Part shown: positions 44,367-53,344 of the stretch, one piece after another
Position numbering within the stretch: position 1 is the first letter of the stretch
Layout: the number at the start of each line of letters is the position of its first letter
Assembly (NCBI GenBank): GCA_963836585.1
Contig: CAWIJV010000003.1
Location: forward strand, 526,927-590,926
Reading direction: 5' to 3'
DNA from: BTUB01 sp963836585
Lineage (GTDB): Bacteria; Babelota; Babeliae; Babelales; Vermiphilaceae
DNA length: 64,000 nucleotides
Notes under the pieces: generated by a model
Seen by the model: only the letters and a program-made list of their open reading frames with translations
Databases searched by the model: none
What the model was told of the DNA's origin: nothing
Position numbers and translations under genes: made by a program

Positions 44367-46049
44367 ATGTTTACCAACCGTAAGTTGCCCGATATTTTGC
44401 TGATTATTGTGATCTTCATACTGGTGATCCTCAGCGTGGGGGGATTCCTGCTTTACCGGCAGCAGCGCGCGGTTGCTCAATCGATTACTCAGATGCATGA
44501 TGCCAATATGGAATTGGCCAAGCAGATTGATATACCACAACAGATTGTGGAAAAGGTGGTTTCCAAAACGGTCCTCTGGCGGCCCATCCAGGAGCAGGTG
44601 AAGGATACGGTGGTGCAGGTGTTTGCCCAAATTGCCGAATATGATCTGCTGCAGCCCTATCACACGCCGCATCAATATTCAGCATTCGGCAGCGGATTTT
44701 TCATCAATGCCGAAGGTGATTTAATTACTAATGCGCATGTGATCAATCAGGCGCGATCGGTCTGGATTCAGATTCCTTCGTTAGGCCGCCGGATTATTGA
44801 CGTTGAAGTGGTGGGCATGACGCCGGATCGTGATATCGCGCTCTTGCGTTTGAAACCGGAGGGCAAAAAATTAATTTTGTCGGCACTCGGATCAATTCCT
44901 CATCTGGAACTGGGGGATTCAGATACGGTGCGCCGTTCTGATGAGGTGCTTGCCTTAGGCTATCCGCTGGGCCAGCAATCACTCAAGAGCACTACCGGCG
45001 TGATCAGTGGCCGTGAGCAGCATCTACTGCAAATTGATGCGGCCATCAACCCCGGCAGTTCCGGCGGCCCCTTGCTCAATGAAGCAGGGCAGGTGATCGG
45101 TATTAATTCTGCCGGAATTCGCGAGGCGCAAAATGTTGGCTATGCCATTCCGATTAATGATTTGAAAATTGTGCTTCCTGATTTATACAAGACGCGCCTC
45201 TTGCGCAAGCCCTTCTTGGGAATCCTCTATAATAATGCCTCCGATGCGCTCACCGAATATTTGGGCAATCCTGCGCCCGGCGGTTGCTACATTGTGGAAG
45301 TGGTTAAAGGAAGTACGCTCTATAAGGCGGGCGTAAAACCGGGCGATATGCTCTATGGAATCGATGGGCATCAGCTGGATCTGTATGGCGATATGTGGGT
45401 GCCATGGTCAGAAGATCGCATCTCCATTATTGATTATATTAGCCGTCTGCCGGCCGGCCAGAAGGTGAGCATGAGTGTCTATCGCAAGGGGGATCACAAA
45501 GAATTCACCTTCACACTCGATCTAACCGAGTTGCCGCCAATTCGCAAAGTGTACCCGGGTTATGAAGAGATAGATTATGAAGTGTTTGGTGGAGTGGTGG
45601 TGATGCAGCTCACCTTGAATCATATTATGATCATGGAAAAGATGGTGCCCGGCCTTTCAAAATATACTGAGATGAAGCATCAGAGTGAGCAGGTTTTGCT
45701 GATCACTCATATTTTTGCCGACTCACAAATCTATCGCACACGAACGGTCACCCCCGGCTCAACCATTAATGAGATGAACGGTAAAAAAGTGACGACGCTC
45801 ACTGAGCTGCGCGATATCCTCAAAGAATCGGTGCATGATAAATTTCTTACGCTGCGCGCATCAGATAATTTAATGCGCGTTTCGGATAATTTATTGGTCG
45901 TACTCCCGTGGGAACAGATTTTAGAAGAAGAGCCGATGCTGGCGCGCGATTACCACTATCCGCTTTCTGAAACAGCAAAACTACTGCTTGCCGCTCACAT
46001 GGAACAAAAGCAAGTGGGCAATGGCGCTATGGCATTGCCGGTTTCATAG
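44367..46049 (+). CDS. HtrA/Deg-type serine protease with PDZ domains
   Basis: 560 residues from ATG 44367 (AAGGA upstream). One N-terminal membrane anchor (LLIIVIFILVILSVGGFLLY), a short helical spacer, then a trypsin-like domain with the triad His124 (TNAHV), Asp156 (DRDIALL) and Ser232 (NPGSSGGP). A PDZ domain follows (GCYIVEVVKGSTLYKAGVKP) and a second PDZ-like part near residues 430-540 (LITHIFADSQ, INEMNGKKVTTL). The double extension resembles Deg9-type proteases more than DegP. It probably degrades or processes misfolded envelope proteins. The 3' end overlaps the convergent AAA gene by 23 bases. Confidence 0.9.
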   Translation: MFTNRKLPDILLIIVIFILVILSVGGFLLYRQQRAVAQSITQMHDANMELAKQIDIPQQIVEKVVSKTVLWRPIQEQVKDTVVQVFAQIAEYDLLQPYHTPHQYSAFGSGFFINAEGDLITNAHVINQARSVWIQIPSLGRRIIDVEVVGMTPDRDIALLRLKPEGKKLILSALGSIPHLELGDSDTVRRSDEVLALGYPLGQQSLKSTTGVISGREQHLLQIDAAINPGSSGGPLLNEAGQVIGINSAGIREAQNVGYAIPINDLKIVLPDLYKTRLLRKPFLGILYNNASDALTEYLGNPAPGGCYIVEVVKGSTLYKAGVKPGDMLYGIDGHQLDLYGDMWVPWSEDRISIIDYISRLPAGQKVSMSVYRKGDHKEFTFTLDLTELPPIRKVYPGYEEIDYEVFGGVVVMQLTLNHIMIMEKMVPGLSKYTEMKHQSEQVLLITHIFADSQIYRTRTVTPGSTINEMNGKKVTTLTELRDILKESVHDKFLTLRASDNLMRVSDNLLVVLPWEQILEEEPMLARDYHYPLSETAKLLLAAHMEQKQVGNGAMALPVS

Positions 46050-47130
46050 ATTTTAGTGATTTTTTTCCGGTGACCACAAGGTAGATGAAGCTTGCTAAAA
46101 CGAGGCCGAGATTTACTGATGTTCCAATGGCTTGAATAGCGTGCATATTGTCTTTTGACCATTGTTTAAAACTGAAGCCTTCTTTAGAATGCAAAATTTC
46201 GGAGCTCGCAAGAATTCTTCTATATGCTGCTTCAAGCTGTTGTTCTGTTACAAAATCGATGGAGCCGGTTTTTAAAAACTGTTCTTGTTGCGCTAATGTC
46301 ACCAGCATCTGAAGCTGCCGAGGCGAAAAGCGCTCTGTTTTGCCGGCGAGTTTGCCCATGTAAGCATCTGAGCAGATATAAACGCCTTTTGATAGATGAT
46401 GCTCCAAAATGGTAGAGCGGTTGTCGGCACTATTTGAATATACTTTTATGATGTTCCCTTCAAAGCGATCTTTTAAGGGTGCCGGAAGGCTGGCAACATC
46501 ATTAGCAGTACCAATAATGAAAATATCGGGGTTTTGAGCGCATTGGTCTAATAATAGCCATAGTACTGATCCTGCATTTGAATCATCATTATCATAGGCT
46601 TTATTTTTATGCTCTACAAATATGTTTAACTCATCGAGAATTATTATACAGGGTCTTTTTAGGGCCAAAGCATTGTTAAATACTCGTATTAAATTCGTAG
46701 TTTCGGAATTTTTATATTCATTTCCCAAGAGTGGCATTTTTATAAAATAATGCTCCCAACCCAATGCATGGGAAATAACTCCTGCGAGTGTAGATTTTCC
46801 TACCCCTGGAGGTCCCACTAAAAGTAATCTGTGGGGAATAATTTCATAGTAAGTTTTTGGGTCTATGTTGGAAGCTCGCGCTTTTTTAATGAGCTCAATA
46901 TAGTTTTTGATTTCTTGGGAAGCATTTTCATAGAAATAATCAAATTCCTCTTGATCCAAGAAAATGCTTCGCCTTAAGGCACTTTTGATCAATAGCTCCT
47001 TTTCTTTTTGAAAATCACTAACTAATTGTCCTTGAGAATTACTTGCTGAAGAGGTAGCGTCGGACGCGTTAGCACTAAAAACTATTATAAATAAGAGGAA
47101 GAGAAATTGAGATGTTATCGTTCTTTTCAT
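46027..47130 (-). CDS. AAA ATPase with signal sequence and C-terminal membrane helix
   Basis: 367 residues. The N-terminus is a convincing signal peptide (SQFLFLLFIIVFSANA). Then come a helical region, Walker A GPPGVGKST (106-114), Walker B CIIILDELN (Asp166, Glu167), sensor 1 IFIIGTANDVASLP and the arginine finger region PLKDRFEGN, and finally a membrane helix (VNLGLVLASFIYLVV). An AAA ATPase placed outside the cytoplasm is odd because free ATP is normally absent there, unless it reaches the host cell or the N-terminus is an uncleaved anchor. The IS element lies 54 bases upstream of its start. Confidence 0.75.
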   Translation of the reverse strand: MKRTITSQFLFLLFIIVFSANASDATSSASNSQGQLVSDFQKEKELLIKSALRRSIFLDQEEFDYFYENASQEIKNYIELIKKARASNIDPKTYYEIIPHRLLLVGPPGVGKSTLAGVISHALGWEHYFIKMPLLGNEYKNSETTNLIRVFNNALALKRPCIIILDELNIFVEHKNKAYDNDDSNAGSVLWLLLDQCAQNPDIFIIGTANDVASLPAPLKDRFEGNIIKVYSNSADNRSTILEHHLSKGVYICSDAYMGKLAGKTERFSPRQLQMLVTLAQQEQFLKTGSIDFVTEQQLEAAYRRILASSEILHSKEGFSFKQWSKDNMHAIQAIGTSVNLGLVLASFIYLVVTGKKSLKSMKPAMP

Positions 47131-47183
47131 GGTATAAATTTCTTTTTAAGAATGCCAAATTAAATCATTAGGAAAGTTATTTA

Positions 47184-48179
47184 ACGTGAACTCGATCTAA
47201 GATTGGCAAAATTTTGATAAAAAAAATATCCTTTTAATTGGAACTAGAAACCCCAAAAAAAAGGATATCCGTAACATGTTACTAGTTAAAATTTTCTGCG
47301 AAATCGATGATTTTAGCAAGCTTTTTCAGCAACAATTTCAAAATAATTTTCTAACCGATGGTAAAAGATTGCGAAATCGATCATTCATTATGAAGCCCAG
47401 TGAGATCATGACAATTGCGATCTACTTTCATTTTTCCGGATATAAAAGCTTCAAAGATTACTATGAAAAATATGTATTAATGTACCTTAATTCCGAATTT
47501 CCAAATCTGGTTAGTTATAATCGGTTTTTAGAACTTCGCAAAAATATTGCAATACCTTTAGCTATATTTGCTCAGCTGCAAGCACGATTGGCAAAATGTA
47601 CTGGGGCATCTTTCGTTGATAGTTTTAGCCTCGAAGTAAGCCATCAACGTAGAATTTATTCTCATAAAGTTTTTAAGGGAATCGCGCAAAGGGGAAAGAC
47701 GAGCGTAGGATGGTTTTATGGCTTTAAATTGCACATTGTTATCAATTGTGTCGGTGAAATAATTGCATTTTATGTCACACCAGGAAATGTCTCTGATAAT
47801 AACGAAAAAGTGCTTAATAAACTTACTCAAAAATTGTTTGGAAAATTGTATGGTGACAAGGGCTATATAGTTAGACCAGAAGTATTCGAGAAGCTGTATC
47901 TGAAGGGGGTTCATCTCATTACAAAATTAAGAAAAAATATGAAGAACAAGCTTATTTTATTTGAGGATAAAATTGGCCTAAGAAAGCGTGGAGTCATTGA
48001 ATCAGTTGGAGCAGTCTTAAAAGAAGACTTGTCTTTGGAGCATTCCCGTCACAGAAGCGTTTTCGGCTTCATGAGCCATATTATTTCTACTCTTGTTGCT
48101 TATTCTTTTCGCGATAAAAAACCTCAAGTAGCGACAGCTACAACAGAAATTGCTAAAATTGCTTAGATCGAGTTCACGT
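47184..48179 (+). mobile_element. Intact IS982-type insertion sequence
   Basis: A 996-bp element with perfect 18-bp terminal inverted repeats (ACGTGAACTCGATCTAAG at 47184-47201, complement at 48162-48179). TATTTA flanks both ends (47178-47183 and 48180-48185) as a target duplication. It encodes one transposase. Perfect ends and an intact gene suggest recent insertion. Confidence 0.88.
47276..48166 (+). CDS. IS982 family transposase
   Basis: 296 residues, a typical IS982 length. The DDE residues are visible in ASFVDSFSLEV (first Asp), LYGDKGYI (second Asp) and KRGVIESVGAVLKE (Glu). The N-terminal part (MKPSEIMTIAIYFHFSGYKS) is characteristic of the family. It moves the element by cutting at its terminal repeats. 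Its stop codon lies inside the right inverted repeat. No frameshift is seen. Confidence 0.92.
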   Translation: MLLVKIFCEIDDFSKLFQQQFQNNFLTDGKRLRNRSFIMKPSEIMTIAIYFHFSGYKSFKDYYEKYVLMYLNSEFPNLVSYNRFLELRKNIAIPLAIFAQLQARLAKCTGASFVDSFSLEVSHQRRIYSHKVFKGIAQRGKTSVGWFYGFKLHIVINCVGEIIAFYVTPGNVSDNNEKVLNKLTQKLFGKLYGDKGYIVRPEVFEKLYLKGVHLITKLRKNMKNKLILFEDKIGLRKRGVIESVGAVLKEDLSLEHSRHRSVFGFMSHIISTLVAYSFRDKKPQVATATTEIAKIA

Positions 48180-48412
48180 TATTTATAAAGTTTATCAGGG
48201 TCAAACTTCTTGTTTTTTTCGCTAAGAACTTTGCTGATACACTCCATCCAATCTCCCCAAGTGGCAGGGTCAGCAGTTTCTTTTTCTTTCTCAAAAAATT
48301 GGAGATCGCCAAGTAATGATCCAACATCATCAGATTGAGTTTGTTCGTAATATTTCTCTAGAAATAATCGCATAGCGTAAAACGCTTGCAAGTCTGTTAG
48401 CTTAATGGCCAT
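48179..48412 (-). CDS. Small cytoplasmic protein, function unknown
   Basis: 77 residues, mainly helical and acidic, with no signal or membrane segment (TDLQAFYAMRLFLEKYYEQT, DPATWGDWMECISKVL). I do not recognise the family with certainty. The stop codon TAA lies on the junction with the IS element; with the target duplication the original stop is the same, so the gene is intact. It follows the tiny exported gene 48423-48554 by ten bases. Confidence 0.55.
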   Translation of the reverse strand: MAIKLTDLQAFYAMRLFLEKYYEQTQSDDVGSLLGDLQFFEKEKETADPATWGDWMECISKVLSEKNKKFDPDKLYK

Positions 48413-48422
48413 GGTAATTCCT

Positions 48423-48554
48423 CTATGATAATTTGCTGAGTCCTGTTTGCCCCGGAATTGCGTAAACGGTTAATCCAGTTTCTGTTGGTGGCTGCTCCAT
48501 TGCGCACAGAGAATTTGTAATAAAAAGAGCCGCAATAATATATCGTTGCATCAT
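48423..48554 (-). CDS. Tiny exported peptide
   Basis: 43 residues from ATG 48554, with AAGGAA upstream. It is a signal peptide (MMQRYIIAALFITNSLCA) plus a 25-residue mature part beginning M-E-Q-P-P. The Cys before the junction could allow lipidation, but the lipobox is poor. It leads an apparent two-gene unit with 48179-48412. Peptide function unknown. Confidence 0.5.
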   Translation of the reverse strand: MMQRYIIAALFITNSLCAMEQPPTETGLTVYAIPGQTGLSKLS

Positions 48555-48666
48555 GAAAAGTTCCTTTATATTTGTGTCAATTGTACTGTTATAATGCATC
48601 ATATTTTTAAATAAGTGTAGTTTTTATCATAAAAATTGCCGATACTAAAAATGAGGTACTATTTTT

Positions 48667-49401
48667 ATGAGTAAAATAAAAAAACGATTAGACCAGTTGG
48701 TGCATGAGCAGCAGCCGCAGTATAGTAAAACACAGATTCAAAGCTGGATCATGCAGGGCAAGGTGACGGTGGATGGGCAGAGGGTGACCAAACCCGGCAC
48801 TATGCTTGATGAGGATGTTGCACTCTTGTATGATTTTCAAGAACCAAAATTTGTGAGCCGCGCCGGATTTAAATTAGAAAAAGCGCTGGAGCATTTTAAT
48901 ATTGATCCACGCGGTTTGATTGCTATGGATGCGGGAATCTCAACCGGTGGCTTTACCGATTGCCTTTTGCAGAAGGGCGCTCAAAAAGTGTATGGTATTG
49001 ATGTGGGCTACGGCCAGGTGAGTGAAAAGATTCGGCAAAATCCGCGCGTAGTTTTAAAAGAGCGCACCAATTTGCGCGAAGTGCGCGATGTGGGAGAGCT
49101 CGTAGATCTGGTGACCCTCGATCTTTCATTTATTTCGGTATTAAAGGTGATGGATGCGGTAGATGCAGTGCTAAAGCCCGGCGGCTCGTTAATGGTGCTC
49201 ATCAAGCCGCAATTTGAGGCGCGCCGAGAAGATGTAGGCAAGGGTGGCATTATCAAAGATGAGCGGGTGCATCGGGAAGTGATTGACCGAGTGCGCACCG
49301 GCATTGAGGCTCATGGCTATACCAGTAAGGGAGTTATCGAGTCGCCGATCGAAGGTGCTACGGGTAACAAAGAATTTTTGGGATATTTCATAAAAAGATG
49401 A
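48667..49401 (+). CDS. tlyA: TlyA family rRNA 2'-O-methyltransferase
   Basis: 244 residues: an N-terminal S4 RNA-binding domain (KRLDQLVHEQQPQYSKTQIQ, GKVTVDGQRVTKPG) followed by an FtsJ-type methyltransferase with the SAM-binding AMDAGISTGGFTDCLLQKGA and LVTLDLSFISV. TlyA proteins methylate 16S and 23S rRNA and are often mislabelled haemolysins. The length and order are normal. The next small gene starts seven bases after the stop. Confidence 0.94.
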   Translation: MSKIKKRLDQLVHEQQPQYSKTQIQSWIMQGKVTVDGQRVTKPGTMLDEDVALLYDFQEPKFVSRAGFKLEKALEHFNIDPRGLIAMDAGISTGGFTDCLLQKGAQKVYGIDVGYGQVSEKIRQNPRVVLKERTNLREVRDVGELVDLVTLDLSFISVLKVMDAVDAVLKPGGSLMVLIKPQFEARREDVGKGGIIKDERVHREVIDRVRTGIEAHGYTSKGVIESPIEGATGNKEFLGYFIKR

Positions 49402-49408
49402 GGGGAAG

Positions 49409-49750
49409 ATGGCAAAAGCATGGGTAGTAATCATGATGGCGGTTGCCGCTTATGGGATGGATCAGAGTGAACGGGAACTGGGTGTTCGCCTAAAGTTGAC
49501 AGATCTTGGATGCTTGCAAGATGTTGATAGGCCTAACGATGTGAAAGAAGATGAAATTGTTGCGGTGAAGCATCAAGGCGAATGGATTTATGCCCGGGTG
49601 CAGATGGTGCCAAAAACGGCAGCATTGTGTATGGGACTAGTCAATTATATTGATCCCCGCAATAATTTTGGGGGTCGGGCGATTAACTTCAAACGGCATG
49701 TGAAAAAGTTGCTTCGATTAGAGAAAAAGAAACAAGAAAAAACTCAGTAA
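49409..49750 (+). CDS. Small exported protein, function unknown
   Basis: 113 residues. A short signal-like start (AWVVIMMAVAAYG) with the M-D junction, then a basic protein containing an SH3-like stretch (EDEIVAVKHQGEWIYARVQ), ending in a Lys/Glu/Gln-rich tail. It follows tlyA with GGGGAAG as ribosome binding site. No family recognised. Confidence 0.5.
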   Translation: MAKAWVVIMMAVAAYGMDQSERELGVRLKLTDLGCLQDVDRPNDVKEDEIVAVKHQGEWIYARVQMVPKTAALCMGLVNYIDPRNNFGGRAINFKRHVKKLLRLEKKKQEKTQ

Positions 49751-49810
49751 ATTCTAGCCAGAGCCGGTGTTTTACATTACAATAAGCGATAATTAATCAA
49801 GTTATCATGC

Positions 49811-49887
49811 GCGCCCGTAGCTCAACTGGATAGAGCGTCGGACTTCGGATCCGCAGGTTGAGGGTTCAAATCCTTCCGGGCGCACCA
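49811..49887 (+). tRNA. tRNA-Arg (TCG), CCA encoded
   Basis: Acceptor GCGCCCG pairs with CGGGCGC, discriminator A, followed by encoded CCA. Anticodon loop CTTCGGA (anticodon TCG); the outermost anticodon-stem pair is a mismatch. T arm GAGGG-TTCAAAT-CCTTC. The other tRNAs here do not encode CCA. Confidence 0.9.
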
Positions 49888-49958
49888 GTCTTCGCCTTCG
49901 TGGGTTAAGCTTCGAAGTATAAACGCGGCTACGCCTGGCAGGCCATCCCTCTTCAATG
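49888..49958. repeat. Family B-like repeat between two tRNA-Arg genes
   Basis: A 70-base spacer containing CTTCGCCTTCGTGGG, AAGCTTCGAAG and CGCGGCTACGCCTGGCAGG, words shared with the repeats at 33324 and 62637. AAGCTTCGAAG and the flanks give short hairpins, less complete than the other copies. Confidence 0.5.
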
Positions 49959-49966
49959 AATTTTAT

Positions 49967-50041
49967 GTGCCCGTAGCTCAGTATGGATAGAGCGAGAGAT
50001 TCCTAATCTCTAGGCCACTGGTTCGATCCCGGTCGGGCACA
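49967..50041 (+). tRNA. tRNA-Arg (CCT)
   Basis: Acceptor GTGCCCG pairs with CGGGCAC, discriminator A, no CCA. Anticodon stem AGAGA/TCTCT flanks loop TTCCTAA (anticodon CCT). T arm CTGG-TTCGATC-CCGG. Confidence 0.92.
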
Positions 50042-50136
50042 TTTAAAAAATGAAATTGTTACATAAATAAGTTATTGTTTCCTGGACTGCAATCAAGTAC
50101 ACTCAATAATCATAAATTTAGTTTTAGAGAGGTATC

Positions 50137-50355
50137 ATGGAAGCTATAGAATTTGTAGGGAAAAAAGCTGCAAAAGGGATGATTAAAATCCCTAAAGAAT
50201 TTCAAAAACAATTACATGATGAATTTCGTGTAATTATTCTCCAGGGTATGCCAGCCGCAGAACAAAAAATTGCACGAGAGAAGCGCACGTTGAGTGCTCC
50301 TAAAATAAAAACTAAAGGCTTCAAATTCAACCGTGAAGAAGCTAATGCCAGATAA
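50137..50355 (+). CDS. Putative antitoxin paired with a PIN toxin
   Basis: 72 residues. The first half (MEAIEFVGKKAAKGMIKIPK) has the pattern of short AbrB/VapB-like antitoxins, with a beta-strand DNA-binding start; the second half is basic and likely wraps the toxin. The assignment rests mostly on position: its end overlaps the PIN-domain gene by 11 bases. Start has AGAGAGG upstream. Probably autoregulated. Confidence 0.65.
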   Translation: MEAIEFVGKKAAKGMIKIPKEFQKQLHDEFRVIILQGMPAAEQKIAREKRTLSAPKIKTKGFKFNREEANAR

Positions 50356-50770
50356 AGTTTTTATTGATAGCAACATTATTATCTATGCTTATTCAGTTGA
50401 TGAGCCTAAAAAACTGGAAATTGCTCGAGACATTTTACTTTCGAATGAAACAATCCTGAGCACGCAAACCATTAATGAGTTTGTGAGTGTAACTACACGC
50501 AAGAGAATGTTAAATAATGCACAAATTGCAGAAATTATCGATGATTTGTTCTTGTTATTTTCTATTCACCCGGTTGATCAAAAGATCATACAAAAGGCTC
50601 TCACATTAACTGAAAAATATCGTTACTCATATTTTGATAGTCTCATGGTTGCATCGGCACTTGCAGCCGATTGTTCAATTTTGTATTCAGAAGATATGCA
50701 TCATAGTCATGTGATAGAAAAGAAGCTAAAAATTATCAACCCATTCCATGTTGCTAAAATGGCCCAATAG
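50345..50770 (+). CDS. VapC-like PIN-domain toxin
   Basis: 141 residues from ATG 50345 (a GTG at 50333 adds four). PIN ribonuclease acidic residues are in FIDSNIIIYAY (first Asp), TINEFVSV (Glu) and YFDSLMVASALAADC (Asp), with a final Asp in LYSEDMHH. The quartet is complete, so it is probably an active RNase. Paired with the upstream antitoxin. Confidence 0.88.
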   Translation: MPDKVFIDSNIIIYAYSVDEPKKLEIARDILLSNETILSTQTINEFVSVTTRKRMLNNAQIAEIIDDLFLLFSIHPVDQKIIQKALTLTEKYRYSYFDSLMVASALAADCSILYSEDMHHSHVIEKKLKIINPFHVAKMAQ

Positions 50771-50778
50771 GGCACATT

Positions 50779-51990
50779 TTAGCTCACCTTACTCAAGTAA
50801 CTTCCCAAGAAATTCAGCCATGCAGGATTTTGTGTGGTCCAATACAGATCATAATAGGATGGCTCAATGCCATACTTGGTGCTTGCAAAATAGATTGAAA
50901 GCCCTTTGGCATTTAGCAAATCTCTACTATGAGTGTTTGCAACCACTGCGTGCGTGATGCTTGCCATGCAGTTGCGCGCAACTGTTTTAAGTTTTTGTTC
51001 ATCGCCATGAGAAAGGCCATAATGCCCCGCTTGAATATAAAGATTTGAGCAGAATTCATACAGATCCATGTAGGTAGGCTCTGCAAAAACCGGAATATTT
51101 TTATTATGCGCCGCCGCGCTGATGCCGTTGGCAATTTTCTTCTGCCCATCATTTTTCAGGAGCGCATTAAGCAAGGTTGCCAGCGTATTGGTGGCTGCAA
51201 CAGTGGTCGGAAGCTTGGAAAGATCAACGGCTGAGAGCGTGTATGATTGGCCGCTGTTTTGATAATACCGTTCATACGATTGCACCATCGCTTTTGCAAA
51301 ATCGAGCGCTGATGGCGATACATGAGCGAGTGTGTTGATAACATCGGTATAATTATAGCCCGGGCCGGGCACCGTTTGCTGTGAGCTGACCGCAAAATCG
51401 GCGTAGTGTTGCAACGTGAAGGCGACTTCAATATCGGCCATCAGGCAGGCATCAAAACAAACAATATCGATTTTACGGCCATGAAGATAGTGAGTCACGA
51501 TTGTGTCGAGCGCATTTTTATAATCAATATCGGTCAAGAAGTGGCCGGTGGAATCATCGTAGCATACGCCCCGCTGCTTGCGCATCACGCGATTTAATGA
51601 TCCGGAACCATGGTTCCATAAGTCAACCACCACATGCTCGGATGGATAGTTGGTGACTGCCCATGAAAGCGCTTTGATGAGGGTCCGCGGATCGCCACTG
51701 TCTTCAACCGTGGTTGCCCCCTGCTGCTGGATGGCGCCATCTTGGATGAGCAGATATTGTGTCTGCTTTGCCTGGCTGCCCCGCTTGATGTTGAAGCAGA
51801 CGGCAATATAGGCATTCATAGTTCTGCTTGCTTTCACCATCTGGGCTATATTTTTATCCGCTTCAGGCCAGAGGTTGTTGTCGGCTGCTACATAGACAAA
51901 AAAGAGCCAAGGGCGTTTTTGATTGAGACCGTGGGCATTCAAACTAGCCAGAGCTGCCATGGCAAGCAGCAGCAGATGCAACTTTTTCAT
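50779..51990 (-). CDS. Secreted clostripain-family (C11) cysteine protease
   Basis: 403 residues from ATG 51990 (AAAGGAGA upstream). Signal peptide (LLLLAMAALASLNAHG), then the C11 caspase-like fold: WLFFVYVAADNNLW, the catalytic His127 in LWNHGSGS and Cys182 in VCFDACLMADIEVA. These enzymes cut after Arg or Lys and often self-process. Both catalytic residues are intact. In an intracellular bacterium it could act on host or envelope proteins. It is convergent with the VapC-like gene. Confidence 0.9.
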   Translation of the reverse strand: MKKLHLLLLAMAALASLNAHGLNQKRPWLFFVYVAADNNLWPEADKNIAQMVKASRTMNAYIAVCFNIKRGSQAKQTQYLLIQDGAIQQQGATTVEDSGDPRTLIKALSWAVTNYPSEHVVVDLWNHGSGSLNRVMRKQRGVCYDDSTGHFLTDIDYKNALDTIVTHYLHGRKIDIVCFDACLMADIEVAFTLQHYADFAVSSQQTVPGPGYNYTDVINTLAHVSPSALDFAKAMVQSYERYYQNSGQSYTLSAVDLSKLPTTVAATNTLATLLNALLKNDGQKKIANGISAAAHNKNIPVFAEPTYMDLYEFCSNLYIQAGHYGLSHGDEQKLKTVARNCMASITHAVVANTHSRDLLNAKGLSIYFASTKYGIEPSYYDLYWTTQNPAWLNFLGSYLSKVS

Positions 51991-52077
51991 ACTATCTCCT
52001 TTGAAAAATAGATTAATGGCTATTATACTAAATAAGTCTTTCATTTTTTTATTTGCAAATACAAGAGTTCCTGCTTC

Positions 52078-53244
52078 ATGTCAAAAAATTATCTATTAAT
52101 TGGCGCCTCTGCCGCAAGTATAGGGGCCGCGCGCAAACTGTGTCTGGTGGATCCTGATGCCCGCCTTACCCTTATCTGCTCAGAGCGGGAACTTCCCTAT
52201 AATAAATGTTTGCTGGCCGATTTTTTATCCGGCATTCGAGAGCAAGGTGAGCTTGCTATTTACAAAGCGCATGAGCGGATTACCCTTGAGCTGGGCTCGC
52301 GGGTGATCGCCATTGATCCGGCAGCCAAGCAGGTGACCAGCAATCAAGAAAAAAACTATTCCTACGATGCGCTTTTTTTGGGAACCGGCAGCAGCCCTTT
52401 TATACCTGCTATTTCCGGAATATTCAGTGCTGGTGTGTTTACGTTTCACACGCTTGCCGATGTGTTGGCGATACAAAAGTATGTGCAAGAAAATCGGTGC
52501 AAAAAAGCAGTTATTATTGGCGCCGGGCTGAGTGGCATAGAGGCTGCCGATGCATTGCATGCTCAGGGTTTGGCAGTTACGCTGGTAGAAAAAAATAATC
52601 GTATTTTACCTTCAATGTTAACTGAGCCTGCTTCAGAATTTTTGCAAAATCATTTGCGAACAGCAGGAGTCTCGCTCGCGCTGGAGACCGGGGTGGTAGC
52701 CATCGAAAGTAACGCAGAAAAAGTGACGGAAGTTTACTGCGATAATAATCTGGCCTTGAGTGCAGATTTAGTGATTATTGCCACTGGTTTGAGGCCCAAT
52801 ATCCAGCTCTGTGCTGCCGCGGGTATTGCCTATGATTATCAGGGTATTATGGTGGATGAATATCTGGCCACCAGTGTGCCGGGGATATATGCCGGGGGGG
52901 ATGTGATCCAGGTAACTGATCGATTAACGGGTAAGCAAACCCGCAGCTGCCTGTGGCCGGATGCCATGCAGCAGGGAGCCTATGCGGCCCTGGCTATGGC
53001 CGGCAAGCCGATGGTTTACCCAGGGCCTTCTTTAGTAGTAAGTTCGGCCTTTTTTGGTCTTAAACTGGCCAGGGCGGGCCTTATTATGCCCGATAGCAAG
53101 CGGACCCAAGGAGCCTCTTTTTACCATGAAATAAGCCTTACCCAGGGGGCCCTGACCGGCTTTCAGATGCTGGGCCAGGGGTATGATTTTCCCCAGCTAC
53201 GGCGGCTTATTCTCACCGGAGTTCAAGCAGGCATTTCTATATGA
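52078..53244 (+). CDS. FAD/NAD(P)-dependent oxidoreductase
   Basis: 388 residues of the pyridine nucleotide-disulfide oxidoreductase superfamily, closest in pattern to NADH-rubredoxin or nitrite reductase flavoproteins and CoA-disulfide reductases. FAD-binding start YLLIGASAASIGAARKL, then ERELPYNKCLLADFL with a Cys that may be redox active, NAD-binding VIIGAGLSGIEAADALH and the second FAD contact GIYAGGDV. The electron partner is unknown. Not obviously linked to its neighbours. Confidence 0.85.
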   Translation: MSKNYLLIGASAASIGAARKLCLVDPDARLTLICSERELPYNKCLLADFLSGIREQGELAIYKAHERITLELGSRVIAIDPAAKQVTSNQEKNYSYDALFLGTGSSPFIPAISGIFSAGVFTFHTLADVLAIQKYVQENRCKKAVIIGAGLSGIEAADALHAQGLAVTLVEKNNRILPSMLTEPASEFLQNHLRTAGVSLALETGVVAIESNAEKVTEVYCDNNLALSADLVIIATGLRPNIQLCAAAGIAYDYQGIMVDEYLATSVPGIYAGGDVIQVTDRLTGKQTRSCLWPDAMQQGAYAALAMAGKPMVYPGPSLVVSSAFFGLKLARAGLIMPDSKRTQGASFYHEISLTQGALTGFQMLGQGYDFPQLRRLILTGVQAGISI

Positions 53245-53344
53245 AAATATTTGCATATTGTAAAATTGCCAAAATTGACAGTCCCTGTTTAATGGGCTAC
53301 TCTGGAAGTATCATAATAGATACTTGAGATGGAGGTAAAATTTC

